Positions 42,696 to 51,824 are shown, counted from the stretch's first letter. The stretch: 64,000 bases of DNA from Chloroflexota bacterium (GCA_016195815.1 JACPYX010000007.1:186001-250000); one strand, 5' to 3'. Numbers and translations are program-made. The notes: generated by a model not told the origin, from the letters alone.

Positions 42696-43547
42696 TTAGC
42701 GGTCTCCTTTGGCAAGGCGGCTTTCAAGCCAGCTTTGTGCATAAGTCAGAATGAGCGTCATGATCCAATAAAAGATGGCGGCCATGATCAGCGCCTCCAG
42801 GTTGCGGAATTGCGCCCGGCCTACTTTCGTGGAGCGCCACATGAGTTCATGGACGAAACCGGTCGCAGAGACGAGCGCTGAGTCTTTGGTCATGGCGATA
42901 AATTCGTTGCCCATGGGCGGAATGGCAAAGCGCATGGCCTGCGGGATGACGATCCGCTGCATGGTCTGACCGGGCGTCATACCGATTGCCAGGGCGGCCT
43001 CGCGTTGGCCTTTTCCAACAGACGCGATGCCGGCACGGAATATCTCGCTCATGTAGGCGCCGTAGTTAAGGCCGAGGGCGACGACCCCGGCCAGCGTCCC
43101 GGAAAGAACGATGCCGAGTTGCGGCAGGGCAAGAAAGAAGAAAAAAATCTGCAGGTAAAGCGGAGTCCCGCGTATCAATGAGACGTAGAATGTGCTGAGG
43201 GCGTAGATGGGCGGGTTGTTCGAAAGGCGTCCGAGTGCGGCAAGCAGGGCAAGGCCGGTTGCAAATGCTATCGAAAGGATTGAGATCTTGATCGTTTCCC
43301 ATAATCCTCCCGCGATAAAAAACATATTGTCTTTGATAAATTGCTGGTCGAGCTTAATTGTGTTGAAGGTGAAGTTCGCGATCGTTAATGAATTACCGCT
43401 GAATAAGAAAACCAGAATTAAAAGCAGGACACCCCAGGATAAGCCAACATTTGTGCGAAAAAGCTGTTCTTTTCGCCGTTGGGCCTGATAGAGCAATTCC
43501 GCCTGTGATTTTGAAGCACTGTCTTCTTGTTTTGTAAAAAGATTCAT
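42696..43547 (-). CDS. Polar amino-acid ABC transporter permease
   Basis: A 283-residue membrane protein with an N-terminal cytosolic lead, then about five or six helices. The EAA loop reads [54 protein letters not shown], the His/Glu/Gln-type signature. An earlier [29 protein letters not shown] block is also typical. It is the pore of the importer with the ATPase just downstream. A 14-bp stem-loop lies between it and the binding-protein gene. Confidence 0.9.
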   Translation of the reverse strand: MNLFTKQEDSASKSQAELLYQAQRRKEQLFRTNVGLSWGVLLLILVFLFSGNSLTIANFTFNTIKLDQQFIKDNMFFIAGGLWETIKISILSIAFATGLALLAALGRLSNNPPIYALSTFYVSLIRGTPLYLQIFFFFLALPQLGIVLSGTLAGVVALGLNYGAYMSEIFRAGIASVGKGQREAALAIGMTPGQTMQRIVIPQAMRFAIPPMGNEFIAMTKDSALVSATGFVHELMWRSTKVGRAQFRNLEALIMAAIFYWIMTLILTYAQSWLESRLAKGDR

Positions 43548-43580
43548 TGAAAAATTCCCTTCAGCAATCAGGGTTTAAGA

Positions 43581-43613
43581 ATAAGGGAAGCGGCGCCAAG
43601 CCGCTTCCCTTAT
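43581..43613 (-). repeat. Intra-operon stem-loop between binding protein and permease genes
   Basis: A perfect 14-bp stem (ATAAGGGAAGCGGC against GCCGCTTCCCTTAT) with a 5-base loop, and no strong U-run downstream on the minus strand. Hairpins here commonly protect the upstream message so that the binding protein is made in excess over the membrane parts. Confidence 0.7.
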
Positions 43614-43625
43614 ATTGCGTGAATA

Positions 43626-44534
43626 CTATTTTGGGGCTTTTGTAAGGTCGGAACCGAACCATTGAGTGGAAAGGGATGACAACGTGCCGTCTGCGTGCAT
43701 GGCGGTGATAGTGTCGTCAATTGCTTTCAGCAATGTGTCGGTGTTTTTAGTGGTGGCTTTGTCTACCGCTACGGCCAGGTCTTCAGAGTAGACCGGCGAG
43801 CCGAGTCGCATCACTGGCAGGCCAGCCTTGATATTTGCATCTACAACTGTCGCCGATGTAACATAGCCGACAAAATCCTTGCGGCCAGAGGCAATTGCCT
43901 GGGCGCATTCCTGGTCGGTTTCCAGCGTTACAACCTTTACGTTTGCCGGAGCCTTGGCGTAAATGGACGATTCGGGCAAACCGAGAGCAGTCATATCGTT
44001 GTTCAACCAGGATTCGTAGGTTGTAGATGTTCCGGCGCATAGTGCCTTGCCAGCAAGATCATCCAGCTTTGTGAATCCGGAATCCATGCCAACCGCTACA
44101 ACAGCGGGGGTGTAGTAGTACGGAACGCTGAAATTCAGAACTTTCTGGCGGTCAACAGTGATGGTCATTGAGCCGACGCTAATATCCCACTTATTAGCCC
44201 AGTTTCCGGCAGTGATGGCGTCCCAGGATGGGGTGGCGAAGCAGGTCTCGACTTTGAGCGCGTCGCCGATCTTGCGGGCTACATCTACATCGAAGCCTTT
44301 CATTTCGGCGGTGGTCAGGGCGTCAGATGGGCACTTTGTGCTGTCAGGGCGCTTGCCAGTGGTGTCAAGGAAGGATTGCGGTTCGTAGTTTGGGTCGGTC
44401 GAGACGAGGATATAGCCGCGTTGTTTGATGGCGTCCAAGAGGTTGTTGGACGAGGCACCGCTGTTTCCACCGCATGCAGTAAGTATGAATGCGGCCGCGA
44501 TAACCACGGCTAAAACAGTGTAAAGCTTCTTCAT
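43626..44534 (-). CDS. Polar amino-acid ABC transporter substrate-binding lipoprotein
   Basis: A 302-residue protein. Signal peptide with lipobox ILTACGGN, then the SBP family 3 pattern: DAIKQRGYILVSTDPNYEPQSF, TAEMKGFDVDVARKIGDALKVETCFATPSWDAI, KWDISVGSMTITVDRQKVLNFSVPYYYTPAVV. It binds a polar amino acid outside the membrane and passes it to the permease. An internal TGKRPDSTKCPSDALTT insertion is unusual in length. GGAGGAG precedes ATG 44534. First gene of the operon; the specificity is not readable. Confidence 0.9.
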   Translation of the reverse strand: MKKLYTVLAVVIAAAFILTACGGNSGASSNNLLDAIKQRGYILVSTDPNYEPQSFLDTTGKRPDSTKCPSDALTTAEMKGFDVDVARKIGDALKVETCFATPSWDAITAGNWANKWDISVGSMTITVDRQKVLNFSVPYYYTPAVVAVGMDSGFTKLDDLAGKALCAGTSTTYESWLNNDMTALGLPESSIYAKAPANVKVVTLETDQECAQAIASGRKDFVGYVTSATVVDANIKAGLPVMRLGSPVYSEDLAVAVDKATTKNTDTLLKAIDDTITAMHADGTLSSLSTQWFGSDLTKAPK

Positions 44535-44761
44535 CAGATTTCTCCTCCAATATGAAAATTAGTTTGTTTTTTTTAAAGGCGAGGCGGTGGGATTAAGCGC
44601 AAAGACGAACCTCCTTTCCATTGGCGAAAATATCTTTGCAATAAGCATAGACCAACTTGCCGATTTGTGCAAGAGTAGAAGGGATTAAATTTTTTTAACC
44701 CCCTTTCAGCCTGTTGAAAACGGAAGTGGTACAATTCCGTTGCTATAAAAAGGAGTGTTGC

Positions 44762-45172
44762 ATGGCCGTCATTTTCCCGTCTCCAGAGTGGTTAAAATCT
44801 CTCGAAGAAAAACTCAATTCGGACGCGCGTTACAATCAGATCGCCAGGAATTGGGAAGGTGATTTGCTTTTTGATATTCTGCCCGAAGGCAGTCTTAAAG
44901 AATCTTTGACGATGTATCTCGATCTCTGGCATGGAAAATGCCGCGCTGTGGAATATGCGCCCGACTCGGCCAAACATGCGAAGCCGGCTTTTATTCTTCG
45001 CTCGCCTTACAACAATTTCACATCTATTCTTCTTGGCAAGCTCGATCCCATGACAGCCATGATGACCAGCAAACTTAAGGTGGAGGGCAGTCTCGGTTAC
45101 ATGATGCGTAACGTGCCGACCGTGCTGGACTTCGTTCGTTGCGCGCGCGAGGTCACAACCGACATTCTTTAG
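44762..45172 (+). CDS. SCP2 sterol-carrier-like domain protein
   Basis: About 136 residues. The fold pattern LNSDARYNQIARNWEGDLLFDILPEG, LWHGKCRAVEYAPDSAKHAKPAFILRSPYNNFTSILLGKLDPMTAMMTSKLKVEGSLGYMMRNVP matches the SCP2 domain (a hydrophobic-ligand pocket). The track's extra 16 residues are dropped in favour of ATG 44762 with AGGAGTG just before it. Bacterial SCP2 proteins bind lipids or acyl-CoA-like ligands. It lies three bases before the aldehyde:ferredoxin oxidoreductase gene, so they are cotranscribed. Confidence 0.8.
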   Translation: MAVIFPSPEWLKSLEEKLNSDARYNQIARNWEGDLLFDILPEGSLKESLTMYLDLWHGKCRAVEYAPDSAKHAKPAFILRSPYNNFTSILLGKLDPMTAMMTSKLKVEGSLGYMMRNVPTVLDFVRCAREVTTDIL

Positions 45173-45175
45173 TTT

Positions 45176-46993
45176 ATGCAACCTATACTCAAAGTTGATC
45201 TATCCACCGGCAGGACAGAAGAATATAAAATTCCCGAAGAGTGGGAAAGGGCTTTTCTGGGAGGCGCGTCGCTGGCGGCGCGCTTGTTGTATCCATATCT
45301 GACGAAAGAACTTGATCCGTTCTCTCCCGAGGCGCCTTTACTTTTTATCAATGGCCCGCTGACCGGCACATCCGGTCCAACGGTCGGACGATTTGTTGTG
45401 TGCGGTAAAAGCCCGGCGACCATGCAATGGGCTGAGTCGCATTGCGGCGGATTTTGGGGACCTGAACTTCGTTTTGCCGGATACGATGGTTTATGGATCA
45501 CGGGAAAGGCCGAAGCGCCGGTGTATCTTTGGATCGAGAATGGCCGTTTCGAGGTCCGGCCTGCGGCGCACTTGTGGGGCAGGGATACTTACGAAACGCA
45601 GGAACTCGTCAGGCAGGAAATCAATCAGAAAGGAATCCACGTCGCGGTGATCGGGCCGGCCGCGGAGAATCGAATCTTGTTCGCGGGGATTTATTGCGAT
45701 CATGGACGAACGGCGGGACGCACCGGACTCGGTGCGGTCATGGCGTCGAAGAATCTAAAAGCGATTGCCGTGCATGGAAAGAATCAGTTGCCGCTTGTTC
45801 AGGCGGGACTTTATGCCGGGTTGCGCTCTGAATCCAACCGCGCGCTGAAAGTGGACAACGAAGCGCGCATCCTGCATGAGCTTGGCACCGCGGGTGTTGC
45901 AAACTATGCTGAATACCTCGGCTCGATGCCTGCAAAATATTATCATCAGGGCGGTTTTGATCCGGTTGACAAAGTTTCCGGCGCGAAAATGGCCGAGTCG
46001 ATTTTGTCGGGGCAAAGCGCATGTCACGCCTGCGTAATCGCGTGCGGGCGCGTTGTAAAGCTTGAAGACGGCAATAAACGCAAAGGCCCGGAATACGAAA
46101 CCATCGTTTCGTTCGGTCCGAACCTGCTGATTGATGATCTGGTCGAGATCGTTCGCCTCGGCGAATTGTGTGACCGTTACGGCATAGACACGATTAGCAC
46201 GGGCAACACCATTGGCCTGGCGTTTTATTTATTTGAACATGGCAGGATCACCACGCAAGATACCGGCGGACTTGAATTGAAATGGGGCGACGCTGTCGCT
46301 GTCCGCCAGTTGGTAAAGATGACCGTGCGGCGCGAAGGTATCGGAGAATGGATCGCGCAGGGTTCGCGGCGGTTTGGCAAGCATTTCAACGCGGAAGAAG
46401 AGGCGGTGCAGGTCAACGGACTGGAAGTGGCCTATCACGATCCGCGCGGCGTTTCTGGCATGGCGCTTTCGTATGCAACCTCACCGCGCGGCGCATGTCA
46501 TAATCAGTCCGATTATTTCTTCGTGGACTTCGGGCACACTTATCCGGAACTCGGCATTGAATATTTTTCGCGCCATGCCGAGGCAGAGAAGGCCGCCAAC
46601 GTGGCGCGTCATCAGAATTGGCGCACGGTTTACAACGCAATGGTGATGTGCATCTTCGGCAATGTTGCGCCGCAGACGCAAGTGGATTTGATCAACGCGG
46701 CCTGCGGTTATGATTGGACGATTGAAGAAATGATGAAAGCCGGCGAGCGTGGTTGGAATATGAAACGCGCCGTCAACAATCGCATGGGGCTGACTGCCGA
46801 TAACGATAAACTGCCGAAGGCCCTGCTCGAACCTTTGACGACAGGCGGGACGGAAGGCTATGTCCCGGATATTCAGGGAATGTTGCGCGCATATTATGAG
46901 GCACGCGGCTGGGATCGCGATACAGGCTATCCGACCAGGGAAAAACTTCTCGCCCTTGGGCTGGATGATGTCGCCTCGGATTTGTGGATTTAA
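45176..46993 (+). CDS. Aldehyde:ferredoxin oxidoreductase (tungsten enzyme family)
   Basis: A 605-residue AOR-family protein. The opening ILKVDLSTGRTEEYKIPEEWERAFLGGASLAARLLY, the pterin-site run GPLTGTSGPTVGRFVVCGKSPATMQWAESHCGGFWGPELRFAGYDGLWITGKA, and the 4Fe-4S ligands CHACVIACGRV plus a later VMCIFGN are visible. It oxidises an aldehyde to an acid and reduces ferredoxin, using a W (or Mo) bis-pterin. Substrate range is not readable. It is cytosolic and sits between the SCP2 gene and the NAD(P)H-hydrate repair gene, all on one strand. Confidence 0.9.
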   Translation: MQPILKVDLSTGRTEEYKIPEEWERAFLGGASLAARLLYPYLTKELDPFSPEAPLLFINGPLTGTSGPTVGRFVVCGKSPATMQWAESHCGGFWGPELRFAGYDGLWITGKAEAPVYLWIENGRFEVRPAAHLWGRDTYETQELVRQEINQKGIHVAVIGPAAENRILFAGIYCDHGRTAGRTGLGAVMASKNLKAIAVHGKNQLPLVQAGLYAGLRSESNRALKVDNEARILHELGTAGVANYAEYLGSMPAKYYHQGGFDPVDKVSGAKMAESILSGQSACHACVIACGRVVKLEDGNKRKGPEYETIVSFGPNLLIDDLVEIVRLGELCDRYGIDTISTGNTIGLAFYLFEHGRITTQDTGGLELKWGDAVAVRQLVKMTVRREGIGEWIAQGSRRFGKHFNAEEEAVQVNGLEVAYHDPRGVSGMALSYATSPRGACHNQSDYFFVDFGHTYPELGIEYFSRHAEAEKAANVARHQNWRTVYNAMVMCIFGNVAPQTQVDLINAACGYDWTIEEMMKAGERGWNMKRAVNNRMGLTADNDKLPKALLEPLTTGGTEGYVPDIQGMLRAYYEARGWDRDTGYPTREKLLALGLDDVASDLWI

Positions 46994-47047
46994 AATTTAT
47001 CACTGGGGCACAGCGACACTTTGCCTCTGCGTGTCATGGAGAGAAAA

Positions 47048-48670
47048 ATGAAACTCGTAACTGTTGAACAAATGAAATCCATCGAACAGGAAGCAGATGC
47101 CAACGGCCTGTCTTACGATGATATGATGGAAAATGCAGGCCTCGGCCTGGCGGACTTTATTCTGGATATGTTTGCAGACGAAATCGAACCTAAAGTTCTC
47201 GGGTTGGTTGGCCCCGGAAATAATGGCGGTGATACTCTGGTCGCGCTGACACATCTTGTCAAGGAAGGCTGGAAGGCAAAAGCGTATCTCGTCAAACGCA
47301 AATCGGATGAACTGGTCGGGCGATTTCAGGAAGCGGGCGGTGAAGTTGTGGCCGCATCGAAAGATAAAGAATTTGAATCGCTGGGATCAGCTTTGGAGAA
47401 CGTTGATCTTTTGTTGGACGGCGTATTGGGCACCGGCGTAAAACTGCCGCTCAAAGGCGACGTTGGCGATGTGCTCGCTGAAACAACTGCAATTCTTGAC
47501 GAATTGGATGAAGTGCCTTTTGTGATCGCGGTGGATTGTCCCTCCGGCATTGATTGCGATACAGGCGAAGCTGCCGATGAGTGCATTGCCGCGGATCTGA
47601 CTGTCACAATGGCCGCCGTCAAGCAAGGCCTGCTCAAATTGCCGGCCTTTGAGTTCGTTGGAAATTTGGAAGTTGTAGATATTGGCTTGCCCGATAACCT
47701 GCCTTCTTTGCGGACTTTGCAAATCGAAGTTGCAGTTGCCGATACGGTTGCGGAAATTTTGCCGGAGCGTCCGCTTGATTCTCACAAAGGCACGTTTGGC
47801 GCGGCACTGATCGCGGCGGGATCGGTCAATTACACCGGAGCCGCTTTATTGTCCGGGCAAGCCGCGTACCGCGTCGGCGCGGGGTTGGTCACGCTGGCTG
47901 TGCCTGCGCCGCTTCACACCGCGCTGGCCGGGCAACTTCCTGAAGCAACCTGGATACTGCTGCCTCATGAAGTTGGCGTAATTTCTGCAACTGCCGCGGA
48001 AGTTCTGGTTAAAAACTTAGAGCATGTCACCGCCTTGCTGATTGGTCCCGGTTTGGGCACGGAAGACAAGACAAAGGAATTTGTTCAAAACCTGCTGTCG
48101 GGAGAATCTGCGCCGAAGAAATCATCTTCGCGTATTGGGTTTCTGCCGAGCGAAGGCGAAAAAAAGGAAGAAGTAAATGGAAGCCTGCCGCCGGTGGTTG
48201 TGGATGCAGATGGACTGAAACTGCTTGCAAAGATTTCCGACTGGCATAAACTTTTGCCGGGCGGTTCAGTGCTTACTCCGCATCCCGGCGAGATGGCCGT
48301 GCTGACCGGTTTATCGAAAGAAGAAATCCAGGAAGATCGTCAAGCCATTGCAGGCAAGTTCGCAAAAAAATGGGGACACGTTGTCGTGCTGAAAGGCGCG
48401 TTTACAATTGTGGCTTCGCCTGATGGTCGAACGACGATCATTCCTGTCGCTTCGCCCGCTCTCGCTCGCGCTGGAACCGGCGACGTTCTCGCGGGACTGA
48501 TCGTCGGCTTGCGCGCCCAGGGCCTCGAGGCGTTTGACGCGGCCGTGGCGGGCGCATGGATCCACGCGCAGGCGGGTCTCTACGCAGCAGACGATTTGGG
48601 AACAAGCGCATCCGTGCTGGCGAGCGATGTGCTGAATTCGGTCAGCGATGTTTTGAGCGATCTAACTTGA
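47048..48670 (+). CDS. nnr: Bifunctional NAD(P)H-hydrate epimerase / ADP-dependent dehydratase
   Basis: About 540 residues. The N-terminal YjeF epimerase domain (MKLVTVEQMKSIEQEADANGLSYDDMMENAGLGLADFI, GLVGPGNNGGDTLVALTHL) is followed by the C-terminal YjeF/CARKD kinase-like dehydratase domain (SHKGTFGAALIAAGS, ALLIGPGLGTE, VVVDADGLKLL, LTPHPGEMAVLTG, SPALARAGTGDVLAGLIVGL). It repairs hydrated NAD(P)H. Start 47048 with GGAGAG is chosen over the track's 47021. A roughly 30-residue polar insertion (SGESAPKKSSSRIGFLPSEG) interrupts the dehydratase domain before VVVDADG. A terminator follows. Confidence 0.92.
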   Translation: MKLVTVEQMKSIEQEADANGLSYDDMMENAGLGLADFILDMFADEIEPKVLGLVGPGNNGGDTLVALTHLVKEGWKAKAYLVKRKSDELVGRFQEAGGEVVAASKDKEFESLGSALENVDLLLDGVLGTGVKLPLKGDVGDVLAETTAILDELDEVPFVIAVDCPSGIDCDTGEAADECIAADLTVTMAAVKQGLLKLPAFEFVGNLEVVDIGLPDNLPSLRTLQIEVAVADTVAEILPERPLDSHKGTFGAALIAAGSVNYTGAALLSGQAAYRVGAGLVTLAVPAPLHTALAGQLPEATWILLPHEVGVISATAAEVLVKNLEHVTALLIGPGLGTEDKTKEFVQNLLSGESAPKKSSSRIGFLPSEGEKKEEVNGSLPPVVVDADGLKLLAKISDWHKLLPGGSVLTPHPGEMAVLTGLSKEEIQEDRQAIAGKFAKKWGHVVVLKGAFTIVASPDGRTTIIPVASPALARAGTGDVLAGLIVGLRAQGLEAFDAAVAGAWIHAQAGLYAADDLGTSASVLASDVLNSVSDVLSDLT

Positions 48671-48691
48671 AGGTCTGAAATTCTGAAACGA

Positions 48692-48726
48692 AAGACGCCC
48701 CTCAGTGGAGGAGCGTCTTGTTTTTT
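48692..48726 (+). terminator. Rho-independent terminator after the NAD(P)H-hydrate repair gene
   Basis: AAGACGC pairs with GCGTCTT, with an inner CCTC/GAGG extension, followed by GTTTTTT. It closes the SCP2-AOR-repair transcript and also faces the convergent SPFH gene. Confidence 0.85.
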
Positions 48727-48750
48727 CATAAACCCGAAACTTGCAACCTG

Positions 48751-49791
48751 CTAACCTTTGAGGAATTCTTCCAGCACTTCCCTGCTGATGCGATAAGCCT
48801 TTCCAACTTTCTTGGCCTTCAAACTGCCATCCTGAATGGCAGACATCACGTCCTCTTCTGTGACCTTCATGGCGGCCGCGGCCTCTGAGGGAGTCATCAC
48901 GTCTGGAAGCGCGGCCTTCGTACCTCCGCCGCCCTGGCTGGTATTCTGCATTCCGCCTTGCAGAGCCTGCCCCATCAAATTGCCAATGCCCATTCCCGCG
49001 CCGATGCCGGCCGTGAGTCCCGCGCCGCCACTTGGATTGGATGCCGCGTCGCGCATGGCGTCCGCGGCCTGCAATTGAGTATAGGTTGACATGTCGAGCA
49101 TGCCCATGTCGCGCAGTTCCTGGGCGGATTTTTCGGACGGCTTCATGTTGCCGACATAGAATGTCTTGAGCGTGAGACCAAGAGCTGTGAAGTCATCCTG
49201 CGCTTTCGCCCGAACACCCGCGCCGATCTCCTCGGTCAGGCCGATGATTTCTGGAACGGAATATTTCGCGCCGGTCTCGCCCAGCACATCCTGCAGCTTG
49301 GAGAGCAACATGGTTCGCAGGCGTTCTTCGATGTCGGATGTACGATACGCGCCTTGTGTGCCGACGATTTGCGTTACGAACTGTTGCGGGTCTTTGACCT
49401 GGAATGAATAAGTTCCAAAACCTTGCAGAAGCGCCACGCCGAGTCCCATGCCTGGGTTGCGGACGATGATCGGCTGCGGCGTGCCCCATTTTTTGTTCGC
49501 AAATTCCTTCATCGAAACAAAATAGACTTCGGCGGGGAAGGGTGTGCGGTCGTTGAACGCCTTGCCGATGAAATCAATTACCCTCGGGATGTTGGCGGTC
49601 GCAATTGTGTGCCGGCCTGCCTTGAACACATCCAGCGCATTGCCATCGCGAAAGAAGACTGCGGCCTGCGCTTCGCGCACGATCACTTGCGAACCAATGC
49701 GATAATCGCCGATGCCCTCTTCGGGAAAGCGATGGACGATCTCGTCCGTCATCTCGCTTGGATATTCAATGACATCAAAAATTCTAGCCAT
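48751..49791 (-). CDS. SPFH-domain protein fused to an excisionase-type HTH
   Basis: A 346-residue protein. Residues 1-220 form an SPFH/virion-core-like (YdjI) domain: IVHRFPEEGIGDYRIGSQVIVREAQAAVFFRDGNALDVFKAGRHTIATANIPRV and GFGTYSFQVKDPQQFVTQIVG. A coiled/Gly-rich hinge (NPSGGAGLTAGIGAGMGIGNLMGQALQGG) is followed by an HTH_17/excisionase-like domain (PDVMTPSEAAAAMKVTEEDVMSAIQDGSLKAKKVGKAYRISREVLEEFLKG). Usual YdjI proteins end in a zinc ribbon instead. A DNA- or peptide-binding role for the tail is inferred. AGGAG precedes ATG 49791. Confidence 0.85.
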   Translation of the reverse strand: MARIFDVIEYPSEMTDEIVHRFPEEGIGDYRIGSQVIVREAQAAVFFRDGNALDVFKAGRHTIATANIPRVIDFIGKAFNDRTPFPAEVYFVSMKEFANKKWGTPQPIIVRNPGMGLGVALLQGFGTYSFQVKDPQQFVTQIVGTQGAYRTSDIEERLRTMLLSKLQDVLGETGAKYSVPEIIGLTEEIGAGVRAKAQDDFTALGLTLKTFYVGNMKPSEKSAQELRDMGMLDMSTYTQLQAADAMRDAASNPSGGAGLTAGIGAGMGIGNLMGQALQGGMQNTSQGGGGTKAALPDVMTPSEAAAAMKVTEEDVMSAIQDGSLKAKKVGKAYRISREVLEEFLKG

Positions 49792-49892
49792 GTCTCACTC
49801 CTTATTTTTGAAATAGCAATCTAATTATAACCTTTTGTCTTATTTAAATACGCAAATTCAGCCCGAAAGTTTTTGAAACATCCCGTTTTAAA

Positions 49893-50684
49893 CTAACCTT
49901 TCATTGGCTTTCCGCTTCCCTTGTCTTTCAGCATCATAATCTCTGCCATGATGCTGACCGCGATCTCCTCCGGGGTTTCGGCCTGCAATTCGAGTCCCAT
50001 CGGCGAATGGACGCGGGCGATCTTTTCTTCAGAGACTCCCTTTTCTTTCAAGGCTTTAACCGTCGTGGCCCACCTGCGTTTGGATCCGATCACGCCGATG
50101 TAAGCCGCGCTTGACTCAAGCAGACTCGGCAAACCCGCCGCATCCACGCCGGACCCGCGGCTGGTTACCACCAAATAAGTCCGGCGCGTGACTTTGAGTT
50201 GCTCCGTTAATTTCTCCATCGGCGCGGGGTAGTACGCGTCCGCGTCTGGGATGGATTCCGGCGTGCAAAACTCCGGCCTGTCGTCCGAGACCGCGACGCG
50301 GAAACCGAGCCACTTTGCCAAGTGGACGACGGCCTTGCCCACGTGTCCCGCGCCGATGACTACTATCATGGGTGCTGGAAGGATCGGTTCCACAAACACC
50401 TCCACCTGGCCGCCGCACACGCCGGGGTCGCCGCGTGATGGGTCAGACATTGTGTATGAGAGCAGGCGCGGCTTGCCGTCTGCAATCGCCATCCATGCTT
50501 CATCGAGCACGCGGTGTTCCAAATCCCCGCCGCCGACCGTGCCGATAAATTTTCCGTCGGGGTAGACGAGCATCTTACTGCCCACATGCCGCGGCGTGGA
50601 GCCTTCGCTTTTGACCACCGTGCATAACGCGGCAGATCCGTTATTCTTTTCGATTTCAGAGAGGGCCTGATGAATGGAAATCAT
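49893..50684 (-). CDS. xdhC: XdhC/CoxF-family molybdenum-cofactor maturation protein
   Basis: A 263-residue protein. The XdhC N-terminal block ALCTVVKSEGSTPRHVGSKMLVYPDGKFIGTVGGGDLEHRVLDEA and the Rossmann block MIVVIGAGHVGKAVVHLAKWLGFRVAVSDDRPEFCTPESIPDAD are both clear, plus the C-terminal PMGLELQAETPEEIAVSIMAEIM. XdhC receives, sulfurates and delivers the molybdenum cofactor to xanthine-dehydrogenase-type enzymes. It is the last gene in the minus-strand run that begins with the FAD and FeS-Mo subunits, which gives it an obvious client. Confidence 0.88.
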   Translation of the reverse strand: MISIHQALSEIEKNNGSAALCTVVKSEGSTPRHVGSKMLVYPDGKFIGTVGGGDLEHRVLDEAWMAIADGKPRLLSYTMSDPSRGDPGVCGGQVEVFVEPILPAPMIVVIGAGHVGKAVVHLAKWLGFRVAVSDDRPEFCTPESIPDADAYYPAPMEKLTEQLKVTRRTYLVVTSRGSGVDAAGLPSLLESSAAYIGVIGSKRRWATTVKALKEKGVSEEKIARVHSPMGLELQAETPEEIAVSIMAEIMMLKDKGSGKPMKG

Positions 50685-50711
50685 AATGAAGTGATTTTAT
50701 CCGATTTTGGC

Positions 50712-51779
50712 TCACGGCCCCCAACGAGGCTGCCAGTCTGGTTCGGGGAAATTGGTGAGTTGGCGTGTGCTATGGCCGTTTGCAAGCATGATGTAGAGAT
50801 CGGCCTGATTGTTGTTTCGCAAAGAATTGTAGACGATATATTGTCCATCGGGGGAGTAAGCCGCGGCGGCGTTGTTTCCGCCAAAAGTCAATTGCGTGGC
50901 CGCGCCGGTTGCGATATCCAGCTTGTAGATTTCCCGGCCTGCAACCGGCCCGGCATAAATCAAAATATTCGAGCCGTCCGGCGACCAGCTCAGACTCCCG
51001 CCGATGTCTTCCATGCCTTGCGAAATCTGGCGCGGCGCTTGCGCAGGCTGGTTTGCATTGAGCACGAAAACCTGGTAGGAAAAATCATACTTAACTGACA
51101 TGGCAAAGGCAATCTGATTTCCGTCCGGCGACCAGGCCGCGCTGACGATGGAGTTTGCCTGCCCCGCGTTGTTTGGGGGACCAGTGTAGATGGCGCGCGG
51201 ATTTTCCCCGGCATTGCCCACAACCCACAACTCGAATTTTCCATCTGTCATTTTGTTGACGAATAGAATTTGTTTTCCATCCGGCGAAAAATCGGGCGAG
51301 AAGGCGTTTCCGATGTTGCTGGTGAGTTGGGTTGATTTTGAGTCGCCTAGATTTATCGAGTAAAGATCGAAATTATCGTACTGATTTACTGCATAGACGA
51401 TTGACTTGCCGTCGGGAGATATGGCTGGATAATAGGTATTGGTGCTGTTGTCTGTCAGTTGTTTGTAGCCGGAGCCATCCGCATTGATGATGCAAATCTG
51501 GTTGATGTCTTTGCGCGTGCAAGTGAAGACGATGTGTCCGCCGCGAATGTCTGTGGGAAACGGCAGGGGTGTGGCCGAGGGCGTGACGGTTGGTACTTTG
51601 ATTTTGTTTACATCTATTGGGTTTTCGAAATATTGTGATGGCCGGACAAGCGCAAAAAGTGTGATGATGATCGCCAGGATGACCAGGCTGACCGGTAATG
51701 AAGCGCGGCGGCGTGGCCGCCGAAATATAGAAGGACGCCGTTTGCTCGAAGTATATTTTCCGTCCAGGCCGGGAGACAT
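50712..51779 (-). CDS. Membrane-anchored TolB-like beta-propeller (PD40 repeats)
   Basis: About 355 residues. A basic lead (SSKRRPSIFRRPRRRASL) and one membrane helix (PVSLVILAIIITLFALV) precede a Pro/Thr linker. At least five TolB/PD40 repeats follow (YYPAISPDGKSIVYA, FSPDFSPDGKQILFV, AAWSPDGNQIAFA, LSWSPDGSNILIYA, AAYSPDGQYIVYN). The single N-terminal anchor puts the propeller outside the cell. No peptidase or Pal partner is present, so it is a sensor or binding protein of unknown ligand. Start 51779 lacks a clear ribosome site; the track's 51812 adds residues without family match. Confidence 0.75.
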   Translation of the reverse strand: MSPGLDGKYTSSKRRPSIFRRPRRRASLPVSLVILAIIITLFALVRPSQYFENPIDVNKIKVPTVTPSATPLPFPTDIRGGHIVFTCTRKDINQICIINADGSGYKQLTDNSTNTYYPAISPDGKSIVYAVNQYDNFDLYSINLGDSKSTQLTSNIGNAFSPDFSPDGKQILFVNKMTDGKFELWVVGNAGENPRAIYTGPPNNAGQANSIVSAAWSPDGNQIAFAMSVKYDFSYQVFVLNANQPAQAPRQISQGMEDIGGSLSWSPDGSNILIYAGPVAGREIYKLDIATGAATQLTFGGNNAAAAYSPDGQYIVYNSLRNNNQADLYIMLANGHSTRQLTNFPEPDWQPRWGP

Positions 51780-51824
51780 ATAATTTAAATTGTAGAGGCA
51801 CAGCCACGCCATGCCCCTGCATAC

